Source: Pseudomonadota bacterium
GTDB lineage: Bacteria > Pseudomonadota > Gammaproteobacteria > Halothiobacillales > Halothiobacillaceae
Assembly: GCA_021795795.1 (NCBI GenBank)
Contig: JAJYPA010000213.1
Location: forward strand, 1-12,516
Direction of reading: 5' to 3'
DNA length: 12,516 nucleotides
Shown here piece after piece: positions 1-6,399 of this stretch. How positions within the stretch are numbered: position 1 is the stretch's first letter; every line of letters starts with the position of its first letter. Below the pieces are notes generated by a model. That model was not told the origin of the DNA, made no database searches, and saw nothing but the letters and a program-made list of their open reading frames with translations. Both the position numbers and the translations under genes were made by a program.

Positions 1-957
1 GTGGCGGTCCACCACCTGATTGCGCCAGGCCACCACCCGGACATCCTTGCTCGGGAAGCGGGTGCGCAACGTCACGGCGCCAGCCGCTATGCGGTCGACG
101 GGCGAGGTCAGCACATGCCTGCCCATTCCGTCGGCATGGGCGCTGATGAACTCCTTGGCCATCGCCGGTGTGAATACCTCCGTTGCCGTACCTTCTATGT
201 ACCGCCGGATTTCCTGTGCAAATACGGCAATGGGATGTGGTTTGCCTGTGGATTTCTGCCGAACTATCTCAACGAGGCCATGGTGTTCCTTGACCGTCGC
301 GAATACGGGCGGTGTGCGGTGTTTCTCTGGCGTATCGGCCTGGGCGAACAGAGGACCCAGGTTTTCCGCCGCCATTTCCGGCTCTATCGGTAGCAACTGG
401 CCAGGGTCGCCAACGTACAGAACGCGCGGCCGTCGACCGGAATGCTGGAATTGCGCGATATGGGATAATAACTGAGTGCCGACCATGCTGGCTTCATCGA
501 TCACCACCAGGTCATAATCCTCGAAGTAGGTACCCTTATCCTGCCGGTCCAGGTCCAGTTGCACACCGCCATCGCGATCTTCCCGAAGCCGGAGACCGAG
601 CAGGGCATGCAGGGTGCCACTCCAGATTTTACCGTTCGGCTTTGATTCGGCCAGTTTGGTGGTGATAACCGATACGGCCTTATGGGTCGGCGCGCACACC
701 GCCACACGCTGATTGGTTGCTGCCATGATGAGTTGCACCAGGAGCCAGGTCTTTCCGGTGCCGGCATAGCCGGATAAAACGCGGGATTGCGCGCCATCGC
801 CGATTCTCATGATGAACCGGACCAGCGCGGCATAGGCCTCTCGCTGGTCCGTGGTGGCCTCGGCAGGCAAGATGGTCGCATCTCCGCAGGCGGCGCCGTC
901 CTCGACCGGCACGTAGGTCCGGTCGGCAATGGCGCCGCTGAGATTGGTTATGCCCAT
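1..957 (-). CDS. RecD/Dda-like SF1B DNA helicase, 5' part only (runs off the left edge)
   Basis: The first 319 residues of an ATP-dependent DNA helicase of superfamily 1B; the frame is still open at base 1. Visible motifs in order: Gln of the N-terminal TTDQ (about 38), Walker A GYAGTGKT (63-70), motif Ia CAPTHKAV (88-95), GTLHALLG (114-121), Walker B VVIDEASM (151-158), motif III GDPGQLLPI (183-191), LVEIVRQ with the sensor Arg (about 228-234), and the start of a WRNQVV motif (311-316). This set is shared by RecD, RecD2 and Dda helicases, which move 5'-3' on single strands. The start is the ATG at 957, with AAGGA 8 bases upstream and an in-frame stop shortly before it. It lies downstream of a CRISPR array on the same strand; RecD-like helicases replace DinG in type IV-D CRISPR loci. 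A general plasmid or phage helicase is the alternative. The family call is firm; the CRISPR link is inference. Confidence 0.9.
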   Translation of the reverse strand, partial: MGITNLSGAIADRTYVPVEDGAACGDATILPAEATTDQREAYAALVRFIMRIGDGAQSRVLSGYAGTGKTWLLVQLIMAATNQRVAVCAPTHKAVSVITTKLAESKPNGKIWSGTLHALLGLRLREDRDGGVQLDLDRQDKGTYFEDYDLVVIDEASMVGTQLLSHIAQFQHSGRRPRVLYVGDPGQLLPIEPEMAAENLGPLFAQADTPEKHRTPPVFATVKEHHGLVEIVRQKSTGKPHPIAVFAQEIRRYIEGTATEVFTPAMAKEFISAHADGMGRHVLTSPVDRIAAGAVTLRTRFPSKDVRVVAWRNQVVDRH

Positions 958-1030
958 TGGTAGAATCCTTACAGGATGCGGCCAGTATCAGCAATCCGGA
1001 TATTGGCTTCTCCACCCGCCTCGTTTTTGA

Positions 1031-1216
1031 CTAATGAACCATGGCCTCGAACTCTCCGGGGAAGATGGTCTGCAGGAGTCGGAGTTCAGCCTCCTGGTTT
1101 TCCTCAGTGATCTCGAAATCTACGAGGCTTTCGGTTTCCTTCCGGTCGTCCCATTCTCGCTTGGCTTCGGCGAAGGAAATGATCAGGCAGGGTTTGCGGT
1201 TTTTCTGGGTCTGCAT
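1031..1216 (-). CDS. Small hypothetical protein (61 aa) between CRISPR array and helicase
   Basis: Not recognised. The ATG at 1216 is chosen because AAGGAG lies 7 bases upstream on the minus strand; the longer frame to 1282 has no such site. The product is 61 residues, soluble, and strongly acidic in its second half (DDRKETESLVDFEITEEN), ending in EFEAMVH. It has no membrane segment and no cysteine pair; its single Cys is near the N-terminus. It lies 73 bp upstream of the helicase start on the same strand, so the two are probably co-transcribed. A partner or regulator of the helicase is possible but nothing in the sequence proves it. Confidence rests on the ribosome-binding site and the operon-like position. 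Confidence 0.6.
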   Translation of the reverse strand: MQTQKNRKPCLIISFAEAKREWDDRKETESLVDFEITEENQEAELRLLQTIFPGEFEAMVH

Positions 1217-1264
1217 TTTGTGCTCCTTGTGTTTGTTCGTCGTGTAAGTAATGTCGATGAGTAA

Positions 1265-1273
1265 ACTGTAGCA
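1265..1273 (-). promoter_or_regulatory. Possible extended -10 promoter for the 61-aa gene and helicase
   Basis: On the minus strand TGCTACAGT fits an extended -10 element (TGnTAnnnT). It lies about 50 bp upstream of the ATG at 1216, just past the leader-distal end of the CRISPR array. There is no good -35, so the assignment is weak. Read-through from the array is an alternative source of transcripts. Confidence 0.3.
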
Positions 1274-1330
1274 CGGCTGCACTGGTAAGACGAAAATTTA
1301 GCCTTGGCATGGTCTGGTAACTGTACACCG

Positions 1331-1664
1331 GCTTTATCCCCGCATACACGGGGCAACCGTCTTTTTTTGCGGGTGGAGGCGCACACCTTGCCTTTCATCC
1401 CCGCATACACGGGGCAACCAATGGCTTCAGCCCCATCGCCCAACCATTCAGCCTTTCATCCCCGCATACACGGGGCAACCTCGGCCATGTGTCGACGGGC
1501 GTAGGCGTCGGCACTTTCATCCCCGCATACACGGGGCAACCTGACGGGCGTTGTGGACGCCCTGCGCCACTAACCCTTTCATCCCCGCATACACGGGGCA
1601 ACCCAGGCTCCTTGCTTGTATCAGGAGCCTTCATTGCTTTCATCCCCGCATACACGGGGCAACC
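1331..1664 (-). CRISPR. CRISPR array, six 28-bp repeats and five spacers (I-E/IV-like repeat)
   Basis: Repeats lie at 1331-1358, 1392-1419, 1453-1480, 1514-1541, 1576-1603 and 1637-1664. The last five are identical; the leftmost differs at its first two bases and has T for C at position 5. Spacers are 33, 33, 33, 34 and 33 nt, giving a 61-62 bp period. On the minus strand the repeat starts GGTTGCCCCG and ends GCGGGGATGAAAG, with a CCCCG/CGGGG stem around a 6-nt loop. This is the hairpin class of type I-E and many type IV arrays, and it would leave a short 3'-repeat tag on each spacer. The decayed repeat at the left and a strong promoter at the right both show minus-strand transcription with the leader to the right. 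No cas1, cas2 or effector gene is in the window, so the subtype is open. Confidence 0.97.
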
Positions 1665-1783
1665 ACTTCTCACAACATACCGTTTCACAACGGGTTTTTT
1701 GACCCATCCGAAACCACCGATTTTTTAATTCGGCGGAGTTTACGCGAAATCAACTGTAAGGCATCAAAATCAACTACTGTATA
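1665..1783 (-). promoter_or_regulatory. CRISPR leader
   Basis: AT-rich stretch between the conserved, leader-proximal repeat at 1637-1664 and the promoter at 1784-1812. It would be the transcribed leader, roughly 110 nt from the predicted start near 1777 to the first repeat. A 40-codon frame (1685-1807) runs through it, but its ATG lies inside the promoter, so I read this stretch as leader and not as a gene. Confidence 0.6.
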
Positions 1784-1812
1784 ATTATCGTGATTCACGA
1801 ATTTCATGTCAA
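1784..1812 (-). promoter_or_regulatory. Near-consensus sigma-70 promoter driving the CRISPR array
   Basis: Read on the minus strand, TTGACA (1807-1812) is followed after exactly 17 bases by GATAAT (1784-1789). The -35 is perfect and the -10 matches 5 of 6. It points toward the array and is the best-scoring promoter I see in the window by eye. It would give strong, probably constitutive transcription of the pre-crRNA. Confidence 0.75.
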
Positions 1813-1854
1813 ACTCTCTGTCATTGCTCTGTTCTTCACCGTGATGACGGCACC

Positions 1855-2109
1855 TTATTTCGATACTTCTTTGCACAACTTTTCGTCTTTTGCAAAGAGC
1901 TTCACAAAAATCGGCAGCCATGCTAACTGACTCATGTTCCACATGAGCAAGCAAAAAGTCAGAAAACCGCTCTTCAACTGGCTCGTGGCAGTGTGGTGAT
2001 GGATAGCAGACCAAACAAACATATCTATGTAATCTAGATACATGGTAATCGCCATGATCGACAAGACGACGAATACCACTAACAATGAAATCACATGCTT
2101 ACCTTCCAT
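1855..2109 (-). CDS. Small membrane protein (84 aa) upstream of the CRISPR leader
   Basis: Not recognised by family. The ATG at 2109 has AGGAG 5-6 bases upstream and starts only 8 bases after the stop of the 440-residue gene, so the two are one transcriptional unit. The protein has two hydrophobic segments, about residues 6-27 and 46-71, joined by a short loop with three consecutive His (HHHTATSQ), and a charged Lys-rich C-terminus. The topology of two helices with both ends probably in the cytoplasm resembles small holin-like or accessory membrane proteins, but there is no diagnostic motif. It is the last convincing gene of its operon before the CRISPR promoter. Confidence 0.7.
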   Translation of the reverse strand: MEGKHVISLLVVFVVLSIMAITMYLDYIDMFVWSAIHHHTATSQLKSGFLTFCLLMWNMSQLAWLPIFVKLFAKDEKLCKEVSK

Positions 2110-2117
2110 GACTGCTC

Positions 2118-3440
2118 CTATGTGAAAAAATCAGGGATTAACTCAGCGGCGTCGGCAAATCTGGTATTGTTGGGTGCAAATGATTGGTTCCATGTTTTAT
2201 CGCCCGTAAAATTAGCCAGCGATGTGTCGTCGCCGGTCATCGCTGCGATTTCGCTCCCGAGGATCGTCAGTCCGGACACGATTCTCGACAACACACTGCT
2301 TGTCTGGTCCTGTGATCTCAGGGTTTTGCTGAGCAGAACACGCACAGGATGCCCGTTACGGTCATAGATCCCGGAAAGCGCACAGGCCAGGAAGAACGGC
2401 CAGTTTGCTGAAGAAAAGGCGGAAACAGGTAATCCCTCGCTCGATATGGACACATACCAATCCCAGGCATTATCGGCCATGCGGGCGTTGCTGACGGTGC
2501 GAAACAATGCCACCAACGGGGAGTGATACTGCGGCGCCGCCCCAACACGGTCAAGCCAGGCTCTAATTTCCGTACGCAAACGTCGCCTCTTGCGCCAATC
2601 AAGACCGGTGACGCTGGACATGCACTCATCATTCACAAGCAGCGACCGAACCAATTGCATGCCGCTAGGGGTCGTGGCCATATTGGCTATGGAAGCGATG
2701 GAAACCAGCATTTGCGTTGGTTCTGAGACTCGGTCCAATTCCGGCTCCGGCTCCGCATCCACTTTCAACTCCACTAGAACACCAGGCTCAATCAGGTAAT
2801 CCGGCCGGTAATGCCGAACCGCTTTCAACGTGTCCACACCGCTGACCAGCAGAAGCATCGTATATTCAGCTTTCAGGCTCTTGCCAGGCGACACCGCTTC
2901 ATAAGCGATGGCCCGTGCAAATCGGGAAACACCATGCGAGTCTACAACAGTGGTCAGATAGCGGGCGATATGGTGAGGCGCAGCATCGGCTCCATCCCGT
3001 ATGATCCTGTTCATTCTTTTTAAAACAAAATAGGTGCACTTCCGACACAGAACGTCTATCCATGTCTCGTCAACAAAATCGGAGAAAGCATGTTTATCGG
3101 GCTGGTTCTCCTTTTCGACCCTGGTGGTCCATGAAAAGCCTGTGGGTTTGGTGAGGAAATCGCCCAACGTCGGACAGTCTATAGGCGTGTATTTGGGGAT
3201 GAAGGAAATAATCGAATCATCGGCCCATGGAATACGGCGCTGTAATTTTCTGACTATCTTGCCGTCCAAAAGTTCATCGACCACAACTTTAGCTAGGGGG
3301 TTGGCAAATCCTGGCCTTCCCGGGTTGGCGTAAAACCGTTCGGCGACCCATCCTGCCGCAGCGAGAGGGATTAGATCCGGGCGCCCAGACGGTTTGACGG
3401 GAGGCTGCTGCGCATCGGTGACACGATAAGGTCTCAACAT
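2118..3440 (-). CDS. Hypothetical protein, 440 aa, no recognised domain
   Basis: Not recognised. The start at 3440 has AGGAG 5-6 bases upstream, and the ATG overlaps the stop of the preceding 79-codon gene (ATGTTGA), a classic translational-coupling junction. The protein is soluble. Visible features are a CRKC pair (132-135) followed by a basic helix (KRMNRIIR), an acidic linker (KVDAEPEPELDR, 226-237), a very basic segment DWRKRRRLRTEIR (281-293), and a Ser/Thr-rich C-terminus ending in DFFT. I see no Walker, HNH, PD-(D/E)XK, RuvC or HD signature. The basic patches would suit nucleic-acid binding, which is inference. Context: it sits between two small membrane-protein genes, upstream of a CRISPR array and co-directional with it. 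A diverged Csf subunit or a conjugation-related protein are possibilities I cannot decide between. Confidence 0.88.
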   Translation of the reverse strand: MLRPYRVTDAQQPPVKPSGRPDLIPLAAAGWVAERFYANPGRPGFANPLAKVVVDELLDGKIVRKLQRRIPWADDSIISFIPKYTPIDCPTLGDFLTKPTGFSWTTRVEKENQPDKHAFSDFVDETWIDVLCRKCTYFVLKRMNRIIRDGADAAPHHIARYLTTVVDSHGVSRFARAIAYEAVSPGKSLKAEYTMLLLVSGVDTLKAVRHYRPDYLIEPGVLVELKVDAEPEPELDRVSEPTQMLVSIASIANMATTPSGMQLVRSLLVNDECMSSVTGLDWRKRRRLRTEIRAWLDRVGAAPQYHSPLVALFRTVSNARMADNAWDWYVSISSEGLPVSAFSSANWPFFLACALSGIYDRNGHPVRVLLSKTLRSQDQTSSVLSRIVSGLTILGSEIAAMTGDDTSLANFTGDKTWNQSFAPNNTRFADAAELIPDFFT

Positions 3441-3673
3441 GATTGCTCCTGATCACAAACTGTCTTTCCACCACGAAGATCTGCGTGAACTGCTTTTAGC
3501 AAATGCACGAGCCGCGCAAGACTTGCTGCATCGGTACTTATGGTTCTCGGAACAACCACATTAGGAAGAATTTCTGCGAATCTATCCACAGCCTCGATGA
3601 GGATATCTTTGGCACACGCATTGACTTCTTTTGGCCAAGCTTTCGCGATCAACCACTGGGTTTTCTGTTGCAT
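3434..3673 (-). CDS. Small hypothetical protein (79 aa), coupled to the 440-aa gene
   Basis: Not recognised. I take the ATG at 3673 (MQQKTQW...), which has AGGAG 9 bases upstream; the ATG at 3706 in the same frame lacks a site. The product is mostly helical by composition, with an amphipathic stretch ACAKDILIEAVDRFAEIL in its first half and LARLVHLLKAVHADL in its second, and ends CDQEQSC. No membrane segment. Its stop codon overlaps the start of the 440-residue gene, so the two should be made in fixed ratio and may interact. A small subunit or an antitoxin-like partner would fit the layout, but neither is shown by any motif. Confidence 0.7.
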   Translation of the reverse strand: MQQKTQWLIAKAWPKEVNACAKDILIEAVDRFAEILPNVVVPRTISTDAASLARLVHLLKAVHADLRGGKTVCDQEQSC

Positions 3674-3712
3674 TACAATGAACTCCTGTAATCGATTGCA
3701 AACCAAAGAGTT

Positions 3713-3919
3713 TCAGGCCGCGTCGGCTTGGTCTTTGAGGGCATCCGAAAGATCTAGAGCCATGCCAAACAGGCAGGCCACGAACAGCAGTACCGCCAAT
3801 CGGATGGAATAGCACTCGCCGCCCAACTCCTCCATCAGACAACCCAGTGCGGTCATCCAGAGTGTCAACCGCACCAGCAGTATTTCAAGGTGCCACTCGT
3901 AGTTATGTTCGGCGGACAT
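3713..3919 (-). CDS. Small membrane protein (68 aa)
   Basis: Not recognised. The ATG at 3919 has AAGGAG 8 bases upstream. The 68 residues contain two hydrophobic stretches, about 12-30 (ILLVRLTLWMTALGCLM) and 38-57 (SIRLAVLLFVACLFGMALDL), separated by a short acidic turn (EELGGE), and end in an acidic/Ala tail. It is the first gene of the run 68-79-440-84 residues. A perfect 35-bp inverted repeat lies 27 bp upstream of its start and could regulate it or end the gene before it. Together with the 84-residue protein it brackets the operon with two-helix membrane peptides. Confidence 0.68.
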   Translation of the reverse strand: MSAEHNYEWHLEILLVRLTLWMTALGCLMEELGGECYSIRLAVLLFVACLFGMALDLSDALKDQADAA

Positions 3920-3946
3920 GGATTGATCTCCTTATGCTTGGGGCCT

Positions 3947-3981
3947 CCATCCTCCGGGATCAAATTGATCCCGGAGGATGG
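3947..3981. repeat. Perfect inverted repeat, 17-bp arms, 1-bp centre
   Basis: Arms 3947-3963 and 3965-3981 are perfectly complementary around A3964; the core reads CCTCCGGGATCAA/TTGATCCCGGAGG. It starts 10 bp after the stop of the 575-residue gene and ends 27 bp before the next start. As RNA it would be a long hairpin, but no U-run follows on either strand, so it is not a clean intrinsic terminator. The near-zero spacing and symmetry suit a dimeric DNA-binding protein, perhaps the adjacent winged-helix protein. Confidence 0.9.
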
Positions 3982-3990
3982 TTGAGTGCT

Positions 3991-5718
3991 CTACGGTCGG
4001 GCCGACGGGGAGTGGGACAATGATGCACCAACCCCAAGGCTACCGAGTGTTTTAGGTGCCCCTCCGTTTTTCGGGAAAAACCGGGCAATCGCGTCGTCCA
4101 CCAGTGAAAAATAGCGTGAGCCAATACCGGTCATGATGACTCCGCTTTCCCGTGCGTGAATCAACCCAGCTATATCCCGAATGCCGTTTTCGACATACAG
4201 CCTGCGGAAAGCGCGCGTAGGCAAATGCAAATAGGCTATGGACTGGGAGAGCCTCTGCTCTTCAGGCAAGGCAAGCAAGTAAGGCACAAATCCGTATTCC
4301 ATGGCTTGCATCAGCACGGTTCGATCTTCCGGAGCGCCGAGACGAACGTGTTTGCCAACCAGGATTTCCAGACGTAGTTCGAGCAGGTGGCAAACCGCTT
4401 TCGCCAGTTCGATGGTGGCAGGCGTGACAAATGTAGTCAGTTCTGGTGACCACAAGCCTTTGCCCGCATACATGCTGTTGATCCTGACTCGGGGCGCACC
4501 GGCGTGCCCATCGACTATTTCCCGCACCCACATCTTGAACTGATCCACCGGCTGGTCCGGAAGATCGGCGGCGAGGTACCCGAAGCGGTCCGTGCAATAT
4601 TCTATCTGCGGTTCAGCGGCAGTCAGCGGCGTTGCGCAAACGGGTTCAGGTTCATCGGGAACATCCAAAAGGTGCATGGGGAAGTCATCCGGAAGGCGAA
4701 CCTGGGCGACACGTTGGACCGTCTTGCCCTTCTTCGTCTGAACGTCGACGCTATCTTTGATCAGATATCCGTCTTTGACCATGCGGCATCCGAATATGGA
4801 TGTATGTGCGAGTCCGCAGACATCACGGGCGAACGCCAAAAAATCCCGATAAGGCAGTGAGCCGCCGTGAGCGATGATGTGTTTTGCGCAGGGTCCATAA
4901 CCTTTTGGGAGGCGCTGGCGAGGTTCAGGGCGCGCGGTAATCACCAAGGACTCGGGAATGCCCGTATCGAATTCCACCCCGATAATGGCGCCCTTTCGCG
5001 TTTTGCTGATGATTTTGCGGCAACTACCGGAAACCCGCGAGTTCAGACGATCGGCGAACTGGTGCAGCAGTTTGTTGGCTTTGGGTTTGTCGCCATGGGT
5101 AAAACGAGTCTGGACATCCTCAATGGACAACATGCCGTCCTGACGGGTTCCTGTCTCCAAAAGCTCGGACATCACATCATCCAGAGTAAGCTTTCTCAGC
5201 GTGGGGTTCATGCGCATAAACCGGTACAGTCGCTGCTTCCGGTTGGTTGGACCGGCCTCTCCGGCGATGTGATAACCATCCTGGCGTAGTTCGCGAATCA
5301 GATTGGTCATGTGATGTGCGTTCGCCTTCCCTTGAAAGACACGCTTGCTCAGTTCATCGGATGAAAACCACTTGTCCGGATTCAATGTCAGGAAAGAAAG
5401 CAGTTTGGCGTGATCGGCCCCGGTAGGTGAAATGCGTTGCATACGACGCAAGATGTCACTAAGCCGTACACGGCCTTCCGCTGTCAGACGATAGATGCTT
5501 TCCTTGCCTTGCGATGGTCCGTGCGGCTGTTGAGCGATAAAGTGGGCGCGGCGATCTTCGCCTTCGACGATGGTGTGTTCGCGTATCCATCGCACGGTTT
5601 CGCTTCTGTCCTCGCGGGTATGATGATCCAATTGGGCGCGGGAAAAGGCTTCTCGTATATGGTGCCATCCGCCGTCTTGATAAACAGACAATACCGCTTG
5701 CAGAAGAACGCAATCCAT
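3991..5718 (-). CDS. Winged-helix protein with alphaCTD-like C-terminus (575 aa), possible regulator or plasmid replication/maintenance protein
   Basis: No named family recognised. The start is the ATG at 5718, with a full AGGAGG five bases upstream; the open frame continues to 5865 without a better site. Residues about 100-168 look like a winged helix (LLSFLTLNPDKWFSSDELSK, then TNLIRELRQDGYHI, then a basic wing and LYRF strand). Residues 1-95 (KESIYRLTAEGRVRLSDIL) and 270-345 may be further winged-helix-like units. Residues about 499-548 (LPTRAFRRLYVENGIRDIAG, GIGSRYF) resemble the helix-hairpin-helix fold of the RNA polymerase alpha C-terminal domain. The mix suggests DNA binding, possibly in transcription control or replication initiation. 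It is the first gene of the minus-strand block and is preceded by a 455-bp divergent intergenic region with repeated motifs, which may be autoregulatory sites. The family assignment is inference. Confidence 0.85.
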   Translation of the reverse strand: MDCVLLQAVLSVYQDGGWHHIREAFSRAQLDHHTREDRSETVRWIREHTIVEGEDRRAHFIAQQPHGPSQGKESIYRLTAEGRVRLSDILRRMQRISPTGADHAKLLSFLTLNPDKWFSSDELSKRVFQGKANAHHMTNLIRELRQDGYHIAGEAGPTNRKQRLYRFMRMNPTLRKLTLDDVMSELLETGTRQDGMLSIEDVQTRFTHGDKPKANKLLHQFADRLNSRVSGSCRKIISKTRKGAIIGVEFDTGIPESLVITARPEPRQRLPKGYGPCAKHIIAHGGSLPYRDFLAFARDVCGLAHTSIFGCRMVKDGYLIKDSVDVQTKKGKTVQRVAQVRLPDDFPMHLLDVPDEPEPVCATPLTAAEPQIEYCTDRFGYLAADLPDQPVDQFKMWVREIVDGHAGAPRVRINSMYAGKGLWSPELTTFVTPATIELAKAVCHLLELRLEILVGKHVRLGAPEDRTVLMQAMEYGFVPYLLALPEEQRLSQSIAYLHLPTRAFRRLYVENGIRDIAGLIHARESGVIMTGIGSRYFSLVDDAIARFFPKNGGAPKTLGSLGVGASLSHSPSARP

Positions 5719-5759
5719 CAAAACCTCCTGTAAATGGTGCAGGTGAAAGAAAGTTGCCG

Positions 5760-5809
5760 ACCTGATGCGAATTGGTGCGGCCTCTACATGGGACATGTTA
5801 CCTGATGCG
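5760..5809. repeat. Direct repeat ACCTGATGCG, two copies 40 bp apart
   Basis: Identical 10-mers start at 5760 and 5800. The 40-bp spacing is about four helical turns, so both face the same side of the DNA. They sit 42-91 bp upstream of the 575-residue gene's start and could be operators or iteron-like sites for that protein. Two copies are too few to call an origin. Confidence 0.5.
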
Positions 5810-6107
5810 GTTTTGCACAAATGGATTTTTAACGGAAATATTTTGCTCGTTCTGAAGCGCCGCATGTGTGATCCAACCAGATTCGCTATACCGGCAATAT
5901 GGTCAGGGCATCCTCTTGCAAGTGGAATGCTGACGGGGCGGAAATGTGCGTTTGGCTCGATCCAACGGTGTCACGCGATTTCGCTCGCTTTGTTCATAGA
6001 GTGTAGGGGCGCCATGTGGATCGTTTTTGACGCCAGGGATGGTATGGGACGGCGAACAGACAAAGGCGGTTCTCAAAAATGAATTTGGCAGTGACGCATA
6101 GATAGGT

Positions 6108-6120
6108 CGGAATGATTCCG
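6108..6120. repeat. 13-bp palindrome upstream of the ParB-like gene
   Basis: CGGAAT-G-ATTCCG, with 6-bp perfect arms around one base, 55 bp upstream of the ATG at 6175. Position and symmetry suit an operator. Confidence 0.4.
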
Positions 6121-6174
6121 TCCGGTCCCGCAAGATTGCAGGACATTCGATTACTGATCTAAAAGAGGTGTGCG

Positions 6175-6399
6175 ATGAAACAAGACGATGTGGTAGTACA
6201 GAAAGAACGGATCTCACCGGCGCTGGCCCAGAAGTGGCTCACGGAACGGAATATCTACGCCAACCAGCGGCCTCTGAACCAGAACAAGGTGAAGTATCTT
6301 GCCGAGTTGATGGTTCAGGGCCGTTTCCGTGAGTACACGGAAATCTCTTTTGTTCGCGCCATGCACTTGGGAGGGCGTATCACTAACGTCGCCAGTTAA
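6175..6399 (+). pseudogene. ParB-like protein, N-terminal fragment, interrupted by IS607
   Basis: The frame starts at 6175 with AGAGGT 6-7 bases upstream. Residues about 11-55 (ISPALAQKWL, NIYANQRPLNQNKVKYLAEL, GRFREYTEISF) match the opening of a ParB-like family common on phages and plasmids, in which N-R-P-L and G-x-W/F-R motifs precede a conserved NGQH-type motif. Here the expected continuation is missing: after EISF the sequence becomes unrelated and stops at residue 74, just where the IS607-type element begins. No continuation is found in any frame after the element's right end, so the 3' part has been lost or moved. The family call rests on the short N-terminal pattern only. Confidence 0.6.

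Larger units (their letters stand above)
5719..6174. other. Divergent intergenic region between the 575-aa gene and the ParB-like gene
   Basis: About 455 bp without a convincing gene; the frames across it have no good ribosome-binding site or recognisable product. It holds a direct repeat of ACCTGATGCG (5760-5769 and 5800-5809), a small inverted motif ACATGGGACATGT between the copies, and a 13-bp palindrome at 6108-6120. AGAGGT precedes the ATG at 6175. It should contain both divergent promoters, but I cannot place a convincing -35/-10 pair in it. Confidence 0.6.

Noticed and set aside
501..1015. Overlapping minus-strand frames inside the helicase
   Set aside because: The true frame (957 to 1) carries all helicase motifs; the others are shadows that end by chance.
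1331..1664. Assigning the array to type I-E from the repeat alone
   Set aside because: Type IV arrays use very similar repeats and no cas3 or cascade gene is visible; the helicase context leans toward type IV but does not prove it.
1304..1784. Repetitive ORFs across the CRISPR array (peptides with repeated HTRGN or CPVYAGMK units)
   Set aside because: They are translations of the CRISPR repeats in several frames, not genes.
1685..1807. 40-codon minus-strand ORF beginning MKFVNHDNYT
   Set aside because: Its ATG lies inside the TTGACA-N17-GATAAT promoter and its body is the CRISPR leader; there is no clear ribosome-binding site.
5760..5809. Replication origin iterons
   Set aside because: Only two copies, no AT-rich block or DnaA box identified.
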